Part shown: positions 17,125 through 25,740 of the stretch, piece after piece
How positions within the stretch are numbered: the first letter of the stretch is position 1
Layout of the letters: each line of letters begins with the position of its first letter
Assembly (NCBI RefSeq): GCF_029714185.1
Contig: NZ_CP121671.1
Location: 3,472,001-3,536,000 of the forward strand
DNA: 64,000 nt
Direction: 5' to 3'
DNA from: Halobacillus naozhouensis
GTDB taxonomy: Bacteria > Bacillota > Bacilli > Bacillales > Halobacillaceae
The notes under the pieces: generated by a model
Database searches by the model: none
Told to the model about the DNA's origin: nothing
Seen by the model: only the letters and a program-made list of their open reading frames with translations
Made by a program: the position numbers and the translations under genes

Positions 17125-17424
17125 ATGAAATGGAATAAACTAACATTTAGTCTACTTACAGTCATTCTATCCGCCGGATTATTGACGGGATGTGGCAACG
17201 CTACTGAGGAACAAGAGCCAGCCCCAAATGAACAGCAGCCTACTGATCAAAATTACGAAGGCGGAAACAATGACGAACAAGAGCCGGATCCAACCGAAGA
17301 ACCTTCCGAACAACAAAATCAAAACAATGATGAGCAAGAACCAGATCCTAGCGAAGAGCCTTCAGAGCAACAAAACCAAGGTGATGATGAGTTAGACGAA
17401 GAACAAAATAACAATAACGGGTAA
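17125..17424 (+). CDS. small acidic repeat lipoprotein
   Basis: 99-residue precursor with a lipoprotein signal peptide (KWNKLTFSLL... lipobox LLTGC, acceptor Cys at about 23). The mature part is very acidic and low in complexity, rich in Glu, Gln, Asn, Asp and Pro, with two near-identical 19-residue repeats (NNDEQEPDP(T/S)EEPSEQQNQ) and a third partial one. Likely an extracellular, membrane-anchored disordered tail, typical of salt-adapted Gram-positive surfaces. Ribosome site GAGGTGAG lies properly before ATG 17125. No function recognised. Confidence 0.8.
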   Translation: MKWNKLTFSLLTVILSAGLLTGCGNATEEQEPAPNEQQPTDQNYEGGNNDEQEPDPTEEPSEQQNQNNDEQEPDPSEEPSEQQNQGDDELDEEQNNNNG

Positions 17425-17448
17425 ATGGCAAACCCGAACTATTGGACA

Positions 17449-17485
17449 AAGGATGGTTTTCTTAAACAGAAGACCATCCTTTTTT
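17449..17485 (+). terminator. rho-independent terminator
   Basis: Nine-base stem AAGGATGGT/ACCATCCTT followed by a T-run on the plus strand; ends the lipoprotein transcript. Confidence 0.85.
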
Positions 17486-17536
17486 GTATTGTATTTTTTC
17501 GTCTTTAAACGAGCGGCCAGCCATTAGCCTATTCAC

Positions 17537-17568
17537 AAAAAAAAGCCTTGCAGAAAAAACTGCAAGGC
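17537..17568 (-). terminator. rho-independent terminator
   Basis: Perfect nine-base stem GCCTTGCAG/CTGCAAGGC with eight T on the minus strand; ends the 2-hydroxycarboxylate transporter transcript. Confidence 0.88.
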
Positions 17569-17607
17569 CCAACCATTAAAGGTTTTTACTAACAAGCACT
17601 ATATACC

Positions 17608-18936
17608 TTAATTAAACAGCGGTATAATCAAACCAGCTAGCAACAAAATTAATGCTCCGCCTAACCTGGAAGATATCTGAGCAAAAGGCATCAGTTCCAT
17701 TCTCTTCGAGGCAGAAAGAACAGCGACATCACCAGTACCGCCCATATTGGCCATACACAGCCCGGCAGTGATCGCGGCTTCGATTGGATAGAAACCAACA
17801 AGTTTTCCGATCAGCCCAGCTCCGATGATCGCTCCGAATACAACCCCAAATACCGTCAGAATATACTGCAGGGTCAAGGCTTCAATCACCGTGTTCAAAT
17901 CGGTATAAGCGATTCCGATTCCGAACAGCAAAGCGAGCGTCCAGTTGTTGGCCACGAATTTATACCATTGGCTCGCCCCTTCAATCACATTTCGGGGGAT
18001 CACATCTGCTATTTTCGCGACAGCGACAATAATAATCATCAAGGCGTAAGGGTGAATGGGAATATAATCTCCAAGTAGCGTACCGACCGCAAAGAATGAA
18101 ACAGCAGCCAGTAAGCCAATCCCCATTTTCTGAATATCATAGGTCGGCTTTTCCTCTTTGTAATGAAAACCGTGAATCAGTTGACCATTCCCCGTCAGTG
18201 AGGGTACTTTTTTCCCGAGCAAATTGAGCATGCTTGCGAGCACAATAGCGAATACATTGCCTAATGCCAGAGCAGGAACGAGCATAGATATATAATAGCT
18301 TGGACTATTTCCCATCAACTCTGAATAGATTTGGCTCATTGGCACAGCACCTGCTCCCATGCCTCCTCCCATGATTGGCATCGTGATGACAAGAACTGCA
18401 TCACGTAAAGAGAATCCGACCAGAGATCCTAGTAGACCAGCAATAACCACAGCTCCGATAACCGCACCCATAATCGGCAAAAAGTAACGCAGGCCTACTT
18501 TCATTAGAATTTTTTTGTTCATGCCAAGGATACTCCCTGTAATTAGTGCAGCGATGTAAAAGTTCAAGAAGCCTCCGTCTTTCATGAATGTCGTCATAGT
18601 GGTCACCGAAGAATCTGGCAGCCAGCCTGCGTACACCATGAATGCTGCTCCGAAGATGGCGATGATCGCTCCACCGCCGAGAAATGTTTTGACGATCGGG
18701 GTATGGTCTCCTATCCAGCCAAATAGTTCCCCAAATACAATCATCACGAGCAGGCTTCCGATCATCCCGCCTGGAAGATTGCCGGTATAAAGACTAATCA
18801 GGGTAATCGCCGTAAAAATGGCGAACCATAAGACTGGAATTTCAAAAATACTAAAGCCTTTCTTTCCGTCCTGCATTTCCGTGACTTGTCCGTTATCATA
18901 GTTCAGCTCTTGAGCTGGTTGTGACATTTTAACCAC
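17608..18936 (-). CDS. 2-hydroxycarboxylate transporter (citrate/malate, CimH-like)
   Basis: 442-residue secondary transporter of the 2HCT family, 10-11 hydrophobic segments. The two family re-entrant loop motifs are visible: MPIMGGGMGAGAVP in the first half (about 185-200) and GLCMANMGGTGDVAVLSAS in the second half (about 388-405). CitS-type members use Na+, CimH of B. subtilis uses H+ and takes citrate and malate. The adjacent two-component system of the citrate/C4-dicarboxylate type supports this substrate range. A cre-like element with an overlapping dyad lies 45-60 bases upstream, pointing to CcpA control. Confidence 0.9.
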   Translation of the reverse strand: MVKMSQPAQELNYDNGQVTEMQDGKKGFSIFEIPVLWFAIFTAITLISLYTGNLPGGMIGSLLVMIVFGELFGWIGDHTPIVKTFLGGGAIIAIFGAAFMVYAGWLPDSSVTTMTTFMKDGGFLNFYIAALITGSILGMNKKILMKVGLRYFLPIMGAVIGAVVIAGLLGSLVGFSLRDAVLVITMPIMGGGMGAGAVPMSQIYSELMGNSPSYYISMLVPALALGNVFAIVLASMLNLLGKKVPSLTGNGQLIHGFHYKEEKPTYDIQKMGIGLLAAVSFFAVGTLLGDYIPIHPYALMIIIVAVAKIADVIPRNVIEGASQWYKFVANNWTLALLFGIGIAYTDLNTVIEALTLQYILTVFGVVFGAIIGAGLIGKLVGFYPIEAAITAGLCMANMGGTGDVAVLSASKRMELMPFAQISSRLGGALILLLAGLIIPLFN

Positions 18937-18973
18937 TCCTTTTCATTTGTACTAAAATGACGAATAAATGCTC

Positions 18974-18995
18974 AAAGCGTCGGTAAACGCTTTCA
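18974..18995. promoter_or_regulatory. cre-like site with dyad upstream of the 2HCT transporter gene
   Basis: On the minus strand TGAAAGCGTTTACC (18982-18995) matches the cre consensus except for the last base. It overlaps the dyad AAAGCGT...ACGCTTT (18974-18993). CcpA or the local response regulator could bind. Confidence 0.5.
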
Positions 18996-19062
18996 TTAAA
19001 CTTATCTTAATGAAATTCACAAAAAATTCACACATTATAAAATTAATAATGTTATTGTAATT

Positions 19063-19088
19063 AAAAAAAGCAGCCGAAGTTGGCTGCT
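19063..19088 (-). terminator. rho-independent terminator after the two-component genes
   Basis: Stem AGCAGCC/GGCTGCT with six-base loop and seven T on the minus strand, starting right at the response regulator stop. Confidence 0.85.
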
Positions 19089-19802
19089 TTACAAATAATG
19101 ATCGATTCGATCACGCATGGATTCATTCAGTTTATATTGATAAATCGGTCTCCCGACACCATAGATCAAAGTCTCTTCCAAATACTCAATGTCACTAAGA
19201 AATTTCAAGTACTTTCTTACAGAAACCCTGGAAATCTGGGCAGCTTCTGCAATCTCATCCGTAGAAAAAGGATCCCGTTCCTTAGTGAGAATAACATTGT
19301 TGATCGTATCTAATGTGTTTTTCGTAAGGCCCTTCGGCAATCCCTGTCTCTTTGCTCCCTCTGCCCTGGTGCTTGGCTTCCGAAGCAACCGATCAATTTC
19401 GTGCTGGTTGACCTTATCTATGTCGGTTATCTTATAATGACTGTTTTTATACTGAGTGAGCGATTTCTTAAAGCGTTCAAATTCAAACGGTTTGATTAAA
19501 TAATCCACAGCACCAAGTCTTAATGACTGTTGAATCTGGTGGATATCCGACGCAGCGGTGATCAATATAACGTCAATATCCTGATTTTGTTCACGGATCC
19601 GGGTTAGAAAATCAATTCCATTCAGACCTGGCAAATAGACATCCAGCAACATGAGGTCTAATTCCATTTTAGCCATATGCTCAATCGCCTCGTCTGTATT
19701 GGCAGCGATGCCACTGAGTGTGAACCCGTCTATTTGCTCTATGTAATTTTTATTCAATTGAGCTACCATCGGGTCATCCTCCACGATTAAAACGTTGATC
19801 AC
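19089..19802 (-). CDS. response regulator, CitB/DcuR/MalR type
   Basis: 237 residues: receiver domain about 1-120 with acidic pair DDP near the start, phospho-acceptor Asp in LMLLDVYLPG (about 54) and conserved Lys in LIKPFEFE; then a linker and a C-terminal winged helix (about 160-215, with STDEIAEAAQISRVSVRKYLKFL) as in CitT, MalR and DcuR. It would activate organic-acid transport genes when phosphorylated by its partner kinase. Its ATG overlaps the kinase stop (ATGA). The likely target is the 2HCT transporter gene next door. Confidence 0.9.
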   Translation of the reverse strand: MINVLIVEDDPMVAQLNKNYIEQIDGFTLSGIAANTDEAIEHMAKMELDLMLLDVYLPGLNGIDFLTRIREQNQDIDVILITAASDIHQIQQSLRLGAVDYLIKPFEFERFKKSLTQYKNSHYKITDIDKVNQHEIDRLLRKPSTRAEGAKRQGLPKGLTKNTLDTINNVILTKERDPFSTDEIAEAAQISRVSVRKYLKFLSDIEYLEETLIYGVGRPIYQYKLNESMRDRIDHYL

Positions 19803-21406
19803 GTTCGCTCACCTCCTGCTTCAAAAGGAATAATCAACGTAAAGGTTGTACCATGTTCCGAATTGGATTCTATGTCGATCGAACCCTCCATTTTCTCCAC
19901 ACTCTGTTTGGTAAGGTAAAGACCAAATCCACGATGATTCCCTTCTTTTGATGATACTCCCTTGTGAAAAATATCCTCCTGTTTGTCCTCCGGAATTCCT
20001 GAACCAGTATCCATCACTGTAATGGTCAATAGCTCATCTATATAAGACAGACGGACATCAATTTGTTTCTGTATGCTCTCCCACACACTATCAATGGCAT
20101 TATCAATAAGATTCCCAAGGATCGTAATCAGCTCATGGGTGTTCTCAGGATCCTTAGGCTGGGGAATTTCTGTTTCACATTCGATACTCAGATGCACATG
20201 CGATTCTCTAGCGGCACTCATTTTACCAATCATGAAACCGGCAAGTGCCGGGTCCTTAATATGCCGGGTAACGTTTCCCACTTCATGTGCTTGATGATGA
20301 ACCAGTTTACTGATGAAATGGTTCACTTCCTCGTAGTCCTCCATTTTAATCAAGCCGAGTAGTACATGAAGCTGGTTCATAAACTCATGAGACTGGGCCC
20401 TTAACGTATCCGCATACATTTGTACACCTGTCAGCTGTTCCGCTAACTGATTCACCTCTGTTTTATCACGAAACGTAGCGATCGCCCCAACAACCTGGTC
20501 TTGCACAACTAAGGGAACACGGTTCGTAATAATCGAAACTCCATTAATCGTTTGCTCTTCGTCTAATTCCGTTATTTCTTCATCTAAGACATGCTGCAGC
20601 ATGGTACCTGGTAAAAAGTCATTGATTTTCATTCCTACCGGCTCCTGATCCATTAACCCCGCCTTTTGGAAAATTTGCCGCGCAGACTTGTTCACAAGTA
20701 CAATTGTGGCTTCTTTGTCAATCGCGATAATGCCTTCACGCACAGAATGCAGCATCCGATTCCGTTCCTCGTGAATACGTGCAATAGCATGGGGCTCAAG
20801 GCCAAAAAGACTATTCTTAATATACCTAGCTAAAAAAATAGCACCAATGATGCCTACTAACACACCGGCAATCGAGCCGATGATGACCCGTTTATGACTT
20901 TGCTGAATCGAATCCTGGACAGCTTGCAAAGAAATACCCACTGCTACAGCGCCAATTTGATTCTGGTTTTGGTCATAGATCGGGGTGAAAGCTCTTAAGG
21001 ATTTTCCTAACGTACCTGTTGATGAAGAAATATATTCCTCCCCCTGAAGCACGCGCCCCTCATCTCCACCTACGAAATGCCTCCCAATTCGATCAGGTTC
21101 AGGGTGTGACTTGCGGATCCCGTTCATATCCATTACTACAACGAACAAGACATTGGTTTCCTCTTGAATCGTCATAGCATATTCCTGGATCTTATCTTGA
21201 TCCACTTCCCCCTGTAATCCTTTTTTAACAACTTGGGACTCTGCAACCGTCCGAGAGACAATAGCCGCCTTCTCCTCTAATTGATCGTGGATGTTTTTAC
21301 TTGTGGAGTCTGTGATGAGGAGGTCCGTAATGAGCAAAGACACTAATACCACGAGGCAGACTAAAAGCAAGATGATGGTACTTAACTTAAACCGTGGCTT
21401 GGGCAC
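19799..21406 (-). CDS. sensor histidine kinase, CitA/DcuS/MalK type
   Basis: 535-residue membrane kinase: helix about 10-30, extracytoplasmic PAS-like sensor (about 35-170) with the citrate/C4-dicarboxylate signature SHPEPDRIGRHFVGGD, second helix about 174-195, cytoplasmic PAS (about 215-320), dimerisation/phosphorylation segment with His in RAQSHEFMNQLHVLLGLI (about 340), and the ATPase lid with NLIDNAID, DTGSGIP and GFGLYL. It senses a di- or tricarboxylate outside the cell. Operon with the response regulator. Confidence 0.92.
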   Translation of the reverse strand: MPKPRFKLSTIILLLVCLVVLVSLLITDLLITDSTSKNIHDQLEEKAAIVSRTVAESQVVKKGLQGEVDQDKIQEYAMTIQEETNVLFVVVMDMNGIRKSHPEPDRIGRHFVGGDEGRVLQGEEYISSSTGTLGKSLRAFTPIYDQNQNQIGAVAVGISLQAVQDSIQQSHKRVIIGSIAGVLVGIIGAIFLARYIKNSLFGLEPHAIARIHEERNRMLHSVREGIIAIDKEATIVLVNKSARQIFQKAGLMDQEPVGMKINDFLPGTMLQHVLDEEITELDEEQTINGVSIITNRVPLVVQDQVVGAIATFRDKTEVNQLAEQLTGVQMYADTLRAQSHEFMNQLHVLLGLIKMEDYEEVNHFISKLVHHQAHEVGNVTRHIKDPALAGFMIGKMSAARESHVHLSIECETEIPQPKDPENTHELITILGNLIDNAIDSVWESIQKQIDVRLSYIDELLTITVMDTGSGIPEDKQEDIFHKGVSSKEGNHRGFGLYLTKQSVEKMEGSIDIESNSEHGTTFTLIIPFEAGGERT

Positions 21407-21638
21407 TATGTCTCACCTCTACTTATGGGGTTACTAGATAATTGAATACACTATTATGGATTTCAGTTCCTATATTGTAGCATAGCAACTTTCCAGGAGA
21501 GAAGATGAGCAAGATAAAGCCCCTTCAATCAATATCTAGTTTATACCCCATAAAGCGCTTTGTACTGGATAAGATACATAACTGACCACCGATTGGATAT
21601 TCTAAATTTAAAACAGATTTTAACCAAGGCGGGGTCAT

Positions 21639-22169
21639 ATGCACATTCTAATAGTACTTTGGGCCATGTTAGCAGCCTGGCGCTGGGCTGATTGGAGCCG
21701 GTTCCGTGAATTTCACGCGACGATGCTCTACATGCCGGCAATGGATTTATTATACTTTTACTTTACACATGATTACCTATTATGGACGGTTCAATCACAT
21801 TTCGGAATCCCCCATACTGGAGTAGCATTGTTATACACGTTTATTGTCTTTCCCTGCACAGTTATCCTTTTCCTATCCAACTATCCGAATAAACTGGGCA
21901 GACAAATTATTCATGTTGGAAAATGGGTCATACTATACATTGGTACCGAATGGATTGGTCATTTAGCTGGAGCTATTCATTATAATAATGGCTGGGCATT
22001 GGGATGGTCATTCTTATTTGTGATCGTCATGTTCCCTATGCTGTTCCTCCATTATAAGCGGCCGTTTCTTGCCTATTTAGCTTCAGTGATCATTATTATT
22101 TTCTTAATTAATTGGTTTGATGTACCTTGGGCTTCCCTGCATGAGGAGACATTACTATGGAAATCATAA
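21639..22169 (+). CDS. CBO0543-like membrane protein
   Basis: 176-residue protein with about five hydrophobic segments, an N-terminal WAMLAAWRWADW patch and aromatic-rich loops (YFYFTHDYLLW). It resembles the CBO0543 family of Firmicute membrane proteins of unknown function, from recollection. The ATG at 21639 has AGGCGGGG a few bases upstream. It overlaps the following gene by 13 bases, which is a similar protein, so the two probably form a pair in the membrane (inference). Confidence 0.7.
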   Translation: MHILIVLWAMLAAWRWADWSRFREFHATMLYMPAMDLLYFYFTHDYLLWTVQSHFGIPHTGVALLYTFIVFPCTVILFLSNYPNKLGRQIIHVGKWVILYIGTEWIGHLAGAIHYNNGWALGWSFLFVIVMFPMLFLHYKRPFLAYLASVIIIIFLINWFDVPWASLHEETLLWKS

Positions 22170-22639
22170 TGCTGCGTATGTTTCTCTTTATTGGAGTGGG
22201 ACTCTTTATATTGGCTTTACGAAGACCGCCACAGAAGGATTGGCTGCTTATCTTTTTTGTTACAGCCTACTTCGGAAGCTTTATAGGAGCTCTTGTAGTT
22301 GAAAAAAACCTCATTTCTTATCCGGTAACATTTCTTAAACCACCCTTTCAGTCCAGCGTTCTCTTTGAGTTTCTGTTATTACCCGTGTTAAGTATGTATT
22401 ATTACCAAACATCCTACCATTCCAATGTTTTCGGATTTATATGGCAAGCAGCATCCTATAGTAGTGTTATGACGATCATTGAATTCTTCTTGGAGAGATA
22501 CACGGATCTCATCGAATACCATCAATGGAAGTGGTATTTTACTTTAATTACTGTGTTTACTTTCTTGATTTGTGTGCGTTCGCTTATGTGGGTGATCAAT
22601 AAGAAGTCAGGTATGTTGAAAGATCCGAAATTACAGTAA
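22157..22639 (+). CDS. CBO0543-like membrane protein, tandem partner
   Basis: 160-residue membrane protein with four to five hydrophobic helices. Shared features with the preceding gene include the size, the helix spacing and a C-terminal segment FERY/FFLERYTDLIEYHQWKW followed by a helix and a basic tail. Its ATG lies inside the upstream gene, so translation is likely coupled. Function unknown. No terminator directly follows; the next one on this strand is at 22978-23016, beyond a dispersed repeat. Confidence 0.7.
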   Translation: MEIIMLRMFLFIGVGLFILALRRPPQKDWLLIFFVTAYFGSFIGALVVEKNLISYPVTFLKPPFQSSVLFEFLLLPVLSMYYYQTSYHSNVFGFIWQAASYSSVMTIIEFFLERYTDLIEYHQWKWYFTLITVFTFLICVRSLMWVINKKSGMLKDPKLQ

Positions 22640-22803
22640 ATTTAATAATTCCCCTTTTTAAGTAGATCCTGTCGCCTTCCGTTAATTCACGTATATCGCC
22701 AATCCTATAGGATCCAGTCTGTCGAGAAAGTCTAGAAATCCCTATTTTTGGTTTAACTGTGTTCGCATAGATAGTTGTCTGGGTCCGCCGTTGATACACA
22801 CTT

Positions 22804-22908
22804 CGCTTTCCACGGGCGGCCTGCGAGCCTCCAGCGGAAAAACGAGCGATCCGAGACCCCACAGTGTGGGTTTCACGAGGAGGCTTGGGCGTTCGTCCGC
22901 GGAAAGCG
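22804..22908. repeat. dispersed Bacillaceae-type hairpin repeat
   Basis: About 105 bases forming one long interrupted hairpin: outer arms CGCTTTCCACGGGCG (22804-22818) and CGTCCGCGGAAAGCG (22894-22908), inner arms AGCCTCC (22826-22832) and GGAGGCT (22879-22885), and a central CCCAC/GTGGG hairpin (22858-22870). It is GC-rich against its AT-rich surroundings. The sequence resembles short non-coding repeats scattered through many Bacillaceae genomes (recollection). It codes for nothing credible. Confidence 0.7.
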
Positions 22909-22977
22909 AGTGGTTTCACCCGCACGTACGCACAGAAAAATAGCTTGCAGAAAACAAGGGGTTTCTCTACAAGCTGA

Positions 22978-23016
22978 ATCCTAAAGTACTTAAAAGGTAC
23001 TTTAGGATCTTTTTTA
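22978..23016 (+). terminator. rho-independent terminator
   Basis: Perfect 12-base stem (22978-22989 with 22997-23008), seven-base loop, then CTTTTTT. No gene lies within 330 bases upstream on this strand, so it ends either the CBO0543-like transcript or an unannotated RNA. Confidence 0.85.
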
Positions 23017-23068
23017 TAAGTAATTATCAGAAAATTCTTTGCAAATTATTAAACTATATGTTAATATA

Positions 23069-23083
23069 ACGTTTGTATAACGT
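23069..23083. promoter_or_regulatory. candidate Paa operator A (ACGTT-N5-AACGT)
   Basis: ACGTTTGTATAACGT, a perfect 5-5-5 dyad. The same dyad occurs at 23446 and 33973. It stands 40 bases before a strong ribosome site that leads only into a three-codon frame. Confidence 0.5.
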
Positions 23084-23109
23084 TATTAAAATATTTGTAT
23101 TATAAATAT

Positions 23110-23136
23110 GGAGGAGGAACTAAAATGCTGAAATAA
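23110..23136 (+). other. orphan ribosome site with three-codon frame
   Basis: GGAGGAGG is followed at seven bases by ATG CTG AAA TAA. No longer frame continues sensibly after the stop. It is either a leader peptide or the scar of a lost gene that operator A once controlled. The stretch 22640-23544 holds no other credible gene. Confidence 0.4.
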
Positions 23137-23445
23137 ATATTAGAAGCTGAAAGTTATAATCTCTTTTCGTACAAACCCGGAAAATTGAGACCAAAATGTT
23201 CCTGCCTATCCCATGATGGTCTTTCGGAGAACAAGATTAGGCAGTAGATCGAGCATAGATAAACGCTACCTCCCCACATCAACGTTTTAACAAAAAATCC
23301 ACTCATCTTAGCTAACTCACTCGCTGCATAGATTCAAAAAACCCGATAGTACTTAGATCCATACGTTAAACATTTGTCCTAAAAAAGCTAAGTTCAGTTT
23401 TTGCTCGGGATCTTATCGACCGATAAATAATGAGTTTAATTAATA

Positions 23446-23460
23446 ACGTTAAATTAACGT
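23446..23460. promoter_or_regulatory. candidate Paa operator B (ACGTT-N5-AACGT)
   Basis: ACGTTAAATTAACGT, perfect dyad about 85 bases before the symporter accessory gene. Same spacing and half-sites as operators A and C. Confidence 0.5.
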
Positions 23461-23544
23461 ATTATATTTAACTATTTTGTAAGGGCTTACAAAATAGTTA
23501 ATCTGCATTGAGTTTTTAAGTTTTATAGAAAAGGAGAGATAGCC

Positions 23545-23664
23545 ATGCTAGGAATGGACGGTTTGATTATTGTATGTGCTTGGGTTGGAACAGTTTTATC
23601 TGCACTCGGCTGTGTCATTTTTGGGTTAATAAACTGGCACAAAGGAGGAGGTGATTCCAAATGA
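23545..23664 (+). CDS. symporter small accessory protein, 39 aa
   Basis: Tiny membrane protein: one hydrophobic helix (about 6-30, LIIVCAWVGTVLSALGCVIFG) followed by INWHKGGG and a short polar end. It resembles the small accessory proteins found directly before some SSS symporters in Firmicutes (recollection). AAGGAGAG precedes ATG 23545, and its TGA overlaps the symporter ATG (ATGA), with AAAGGAGGAGG for the symporter inside its own 3' end. The coupling argues that the pair acts as one transport unit. Confidence 0.75.
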   Translation: MLGMDGLIIVCAWVGTVLSALGCVIFGLINWHKGGGDSK

Positions 23665-25247
23665 ATTTATCAGCACTTATCCCACTATTAGTTGTTTACA
23701 TAGTCATCATGTCCGGGCTCGCCTATTACGGTTACCGAAAAACAAATACGGAGGCAGATTATCTTGTCGCAGGACGTAGTATTAACCCTGTTGTTATGGC
23801 CCTCTCCTATGGAGCGACATTTATTAGTACTTCCGCGCTTGTCGGTTTTGGCGGTGTTTCGGCTCTATACGGGTTTGGGATGTTATGGCTGGCTTTTCTC
23901 AATATTGTTTTGGGGATTTTTGTAGCTTTTGCACTATTTGGGACAAGAATCAGAAAACTATCAGCTGAAATGAACGTGTTTACCTTCCCGTCTTTTTTAG
24001 GAGAAAGATATAACTCTAAATTCATCACGGTATTTTCGGGGATTATGATCTTTGTGTTCATGCCGGCCTACACGAGTATTGTTCTCATTGGCGGCGGTCG
24101 ATTTTTAGAAGAAACCCTAGCGATTGATTATAATATTGCTTTGATAGTATTGGCATTTATCGTTGGCGTCTATGTAATCAGCGGCGGACTTAAAGCCGTC
24201 ATGTACACCGATGCATTTGCGGCAGTTGTTATGCTTGTCATGATGATCATCTTTCTGTTCGGAACTTATCAAGCAGTTGGAGGATTGACAGCAGGACACA
24301 GCGGATTAACAGCGTTGAAAGATCTCGTTCCCGACGCTCTTGCAGAACAAGGACACCGTGGCTGGACTTCTATGCCGGCGTTTGGATCACCGATCTGGTG
24401 GACACTAGTTAGTACATTGATCATGGGTGTTGGAATTGGTGTATTGGCCCAGCCGCAGCTTACCATGCGATGTATGACTGTGAAGGACGATCGTGCCTTA
24501 AATCGTTCCGTACTAGTGGGCGGTATATTTATATTCTTTATGACTGGTGCAGTTTTTATGATAGGCCCGCTCAGCAATCTTTATTTTTATAATACGACGG
24601 GTGAAATTGCCTTAAGTGCTGCAGGCGGAAATGTGGACCTTGTGATCCCGACATTTATCAATGACATGATGCCAGATTGGTTTGTTTATTTGTTTACATT
24701 AACAGCGTTATCAGCAGTCATCTCAACGGTTAGTTCGTTAATTCACGTCCAGTCAGCTTCTTTTAGCGAAGATATTTTAAAAAACATCGGGATCAACTCA
24801 GTATTTAGCAACAAAATCAGTTTGTCACGACTAGGCGTGATCATCGGTATGTGTGCTGCCATCATATTAGCCTATATCCTGCCGGGTGGGGTCATAGCTC
24901 AGGCAACCTCCTTCTGGTTTGGTATTTGCGCCGCAGGGTTTTTACCCGTACTCGTCGGCAGTTTATATTGGAAAAATTCAACTAGAAGCGGCGCCATCTC
25001 AAGTATCGTTGTCGGTTTTGCTGTCAGTATTCTTGGATTCCTATTTTTCCATCAAAAAGAAGCTGCTGCCATCGGGTTATCCAACGCAGTCTTTGGAGTA
25101 GACACTTTATTAGGATTTCCGATGACCCATATTAATCCGTTATTTTACGCTCTTCCCCTCTCAACAGTTGTATTTATCGTTGTAAGTTTGAGAACGAACG
25201 AGCAAGTCGATTTAGAAGTAAATGAGGATTCTGTTGTTTCGAAGTAA
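23661..25247 (+). CDS. sodium:solute symporter (SSS), candidate phenylacetate/aromatic acid importer
   Basis: 528-residue Na+ symporter with about 13 helices. Family marks: EADYLVAGRSINPVVMALSYGATFIST (about 31-57), VISGGLKAVMYTDAFAAVVM (about 170-190) and ALSAVISTVSSLIHVQSASFSEDI in the second half. It resembles the acetate/organic-acid group of SSS proteins. It faces the convergent paa operon and carries operator B of the set shared with paaA, so uptake of phenylacetate or a related aromatic acid is the best guess (inference). A bidirectional terminator separates it from the ferredoxin gene. Confidence 0.85.
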   Translation: MNLSALIPLLVVYIVIMSGLAYYGYRKTNTEADYLVAGRSINPVVMALSYGATFISTSALVGFGGVSALYGFGMLWLAFLNIVLGIFVAFALFGTRIRKLSAEMNVFTFPSFLGERYNSKFITVFSGIMIFVFMPAYTSIVLIGGGRFLEETLAIDYNIALIVLAFIVGVYVISGGLKAVMYTDAFAAVVMLVMMIIFLFGTYQAVGGLTAGHSGLTALKDLVPDALAEQGHRGWTSMPAFGSPIWWTLVSTLIMGVGIGVLAQPQLTMRCMTVKDDRALNRSVLVGGIFIFFMTGAVFMIGPLSNLYFYNTTGEIALSAAGGNVDLVIPTFINDMMPDWFVYLFTLTALSAVISTVSSLIHVQSASFSEDILKNIGINSVFSNKISLSRLGVIIGMCAAIILAYILPGGVIAQATSFWFGICAAGFLPVLVGSLYWKNSTRSGAISSIVVGFAVSILGFLFFHQKEAAAIGLSNAVFGVDTLLGFPMTHINPLFYALPLSTVVFIVVSLRTNEQVDLEVNEDSVVSK

Positions 25248-25295
25248 TGAAAGATGGTAGATAGGAAGACTACAGCAGAAATGTGAACGTAATGT

Positions 25296-25327
25296 AAAAG
25301 CGGCTACTCGAAATAGTAGCCGCTTTT
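25296..25327. terminator. bidirectional terminator between symporter and ferredoxin genes
   Basis: Ten-base perfect stem AGCGGCTACT/AGTAGCCGCT with a short T-run on both strands; serves the convergent symporter and paa transcripts. Confidence 0.75.
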
Positions 25328-25426
25328 CTAAGCTTAATTGCTATAAAATAAATTCTGCAATAAATTATGAGAGAACTGAAACACCATCAGTCCCCTCTTC
25401 CTATAAATTACTTTTACAATTATGCT

Positions 25427-25666
25427 CTACCCTGCTTCAAAAAATTTGCGATTCAATTGAACATATTCATTTTCTTCTTCAGGAACTTCGTCTTCCATAT
25501 AGATAGCTTCTACGGGGCAGGCTGCCTCACATGCACCACATTCAATACATACCTCTGGGTCAATATGAAACATATCCTCCCCTTCTTCTATACAATCTAC
25601 CGGACAAACTTCTAAGCATTCGGCCGCCTTTTCGTCTTTGCAGGGTGATGTTATCACAAAAGCCAA
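25427..25666 (-). CDS. 7Fe/8Fe ferredoxin
   Basis: 79-residue bacterial ferredoxin with two cluster-binding sets: SPCKDEKAAECLEVCPVDC (first set, with the wide spacing typical of the 3Fe-4S site) and CIECGACEAACPVEA (4Fe-4S). The acidic tail is typical of halophile or electron-carrier surfaces. Last gene of the paa operon, 74 bases after the thiolase. Given the absence of PaaE, it is the likely electron donor to the PaaABC epoxidase, recharged by the ferredoxin-NADP reductase at 38393 (inference). Confidence 0.92.
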   Translation of the reverse strand: MAFVITSPCKDEKAAECLEVCPVDCIEEGEDMFHIDPEVCIECGACEAACPVEAIYMEDEVPEEENEYVQLNRKFFEAG

Positions 25667-25740
25667 GTGAAGGGCTCCTTTCCTAACTATAGATTAATTA
25701 TTTACAAAAAAGTTGAATCATAGATTTACTAGGATTGGAC

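Noticed and set aside
22596..22925. Open minus-strand frame of 109 codons
   Set aside because: It runs through the hairpin repeat, has no ribosome site and a biased Arg/Pro/Gly composition; a by-product of GC-rich repeat sequence.
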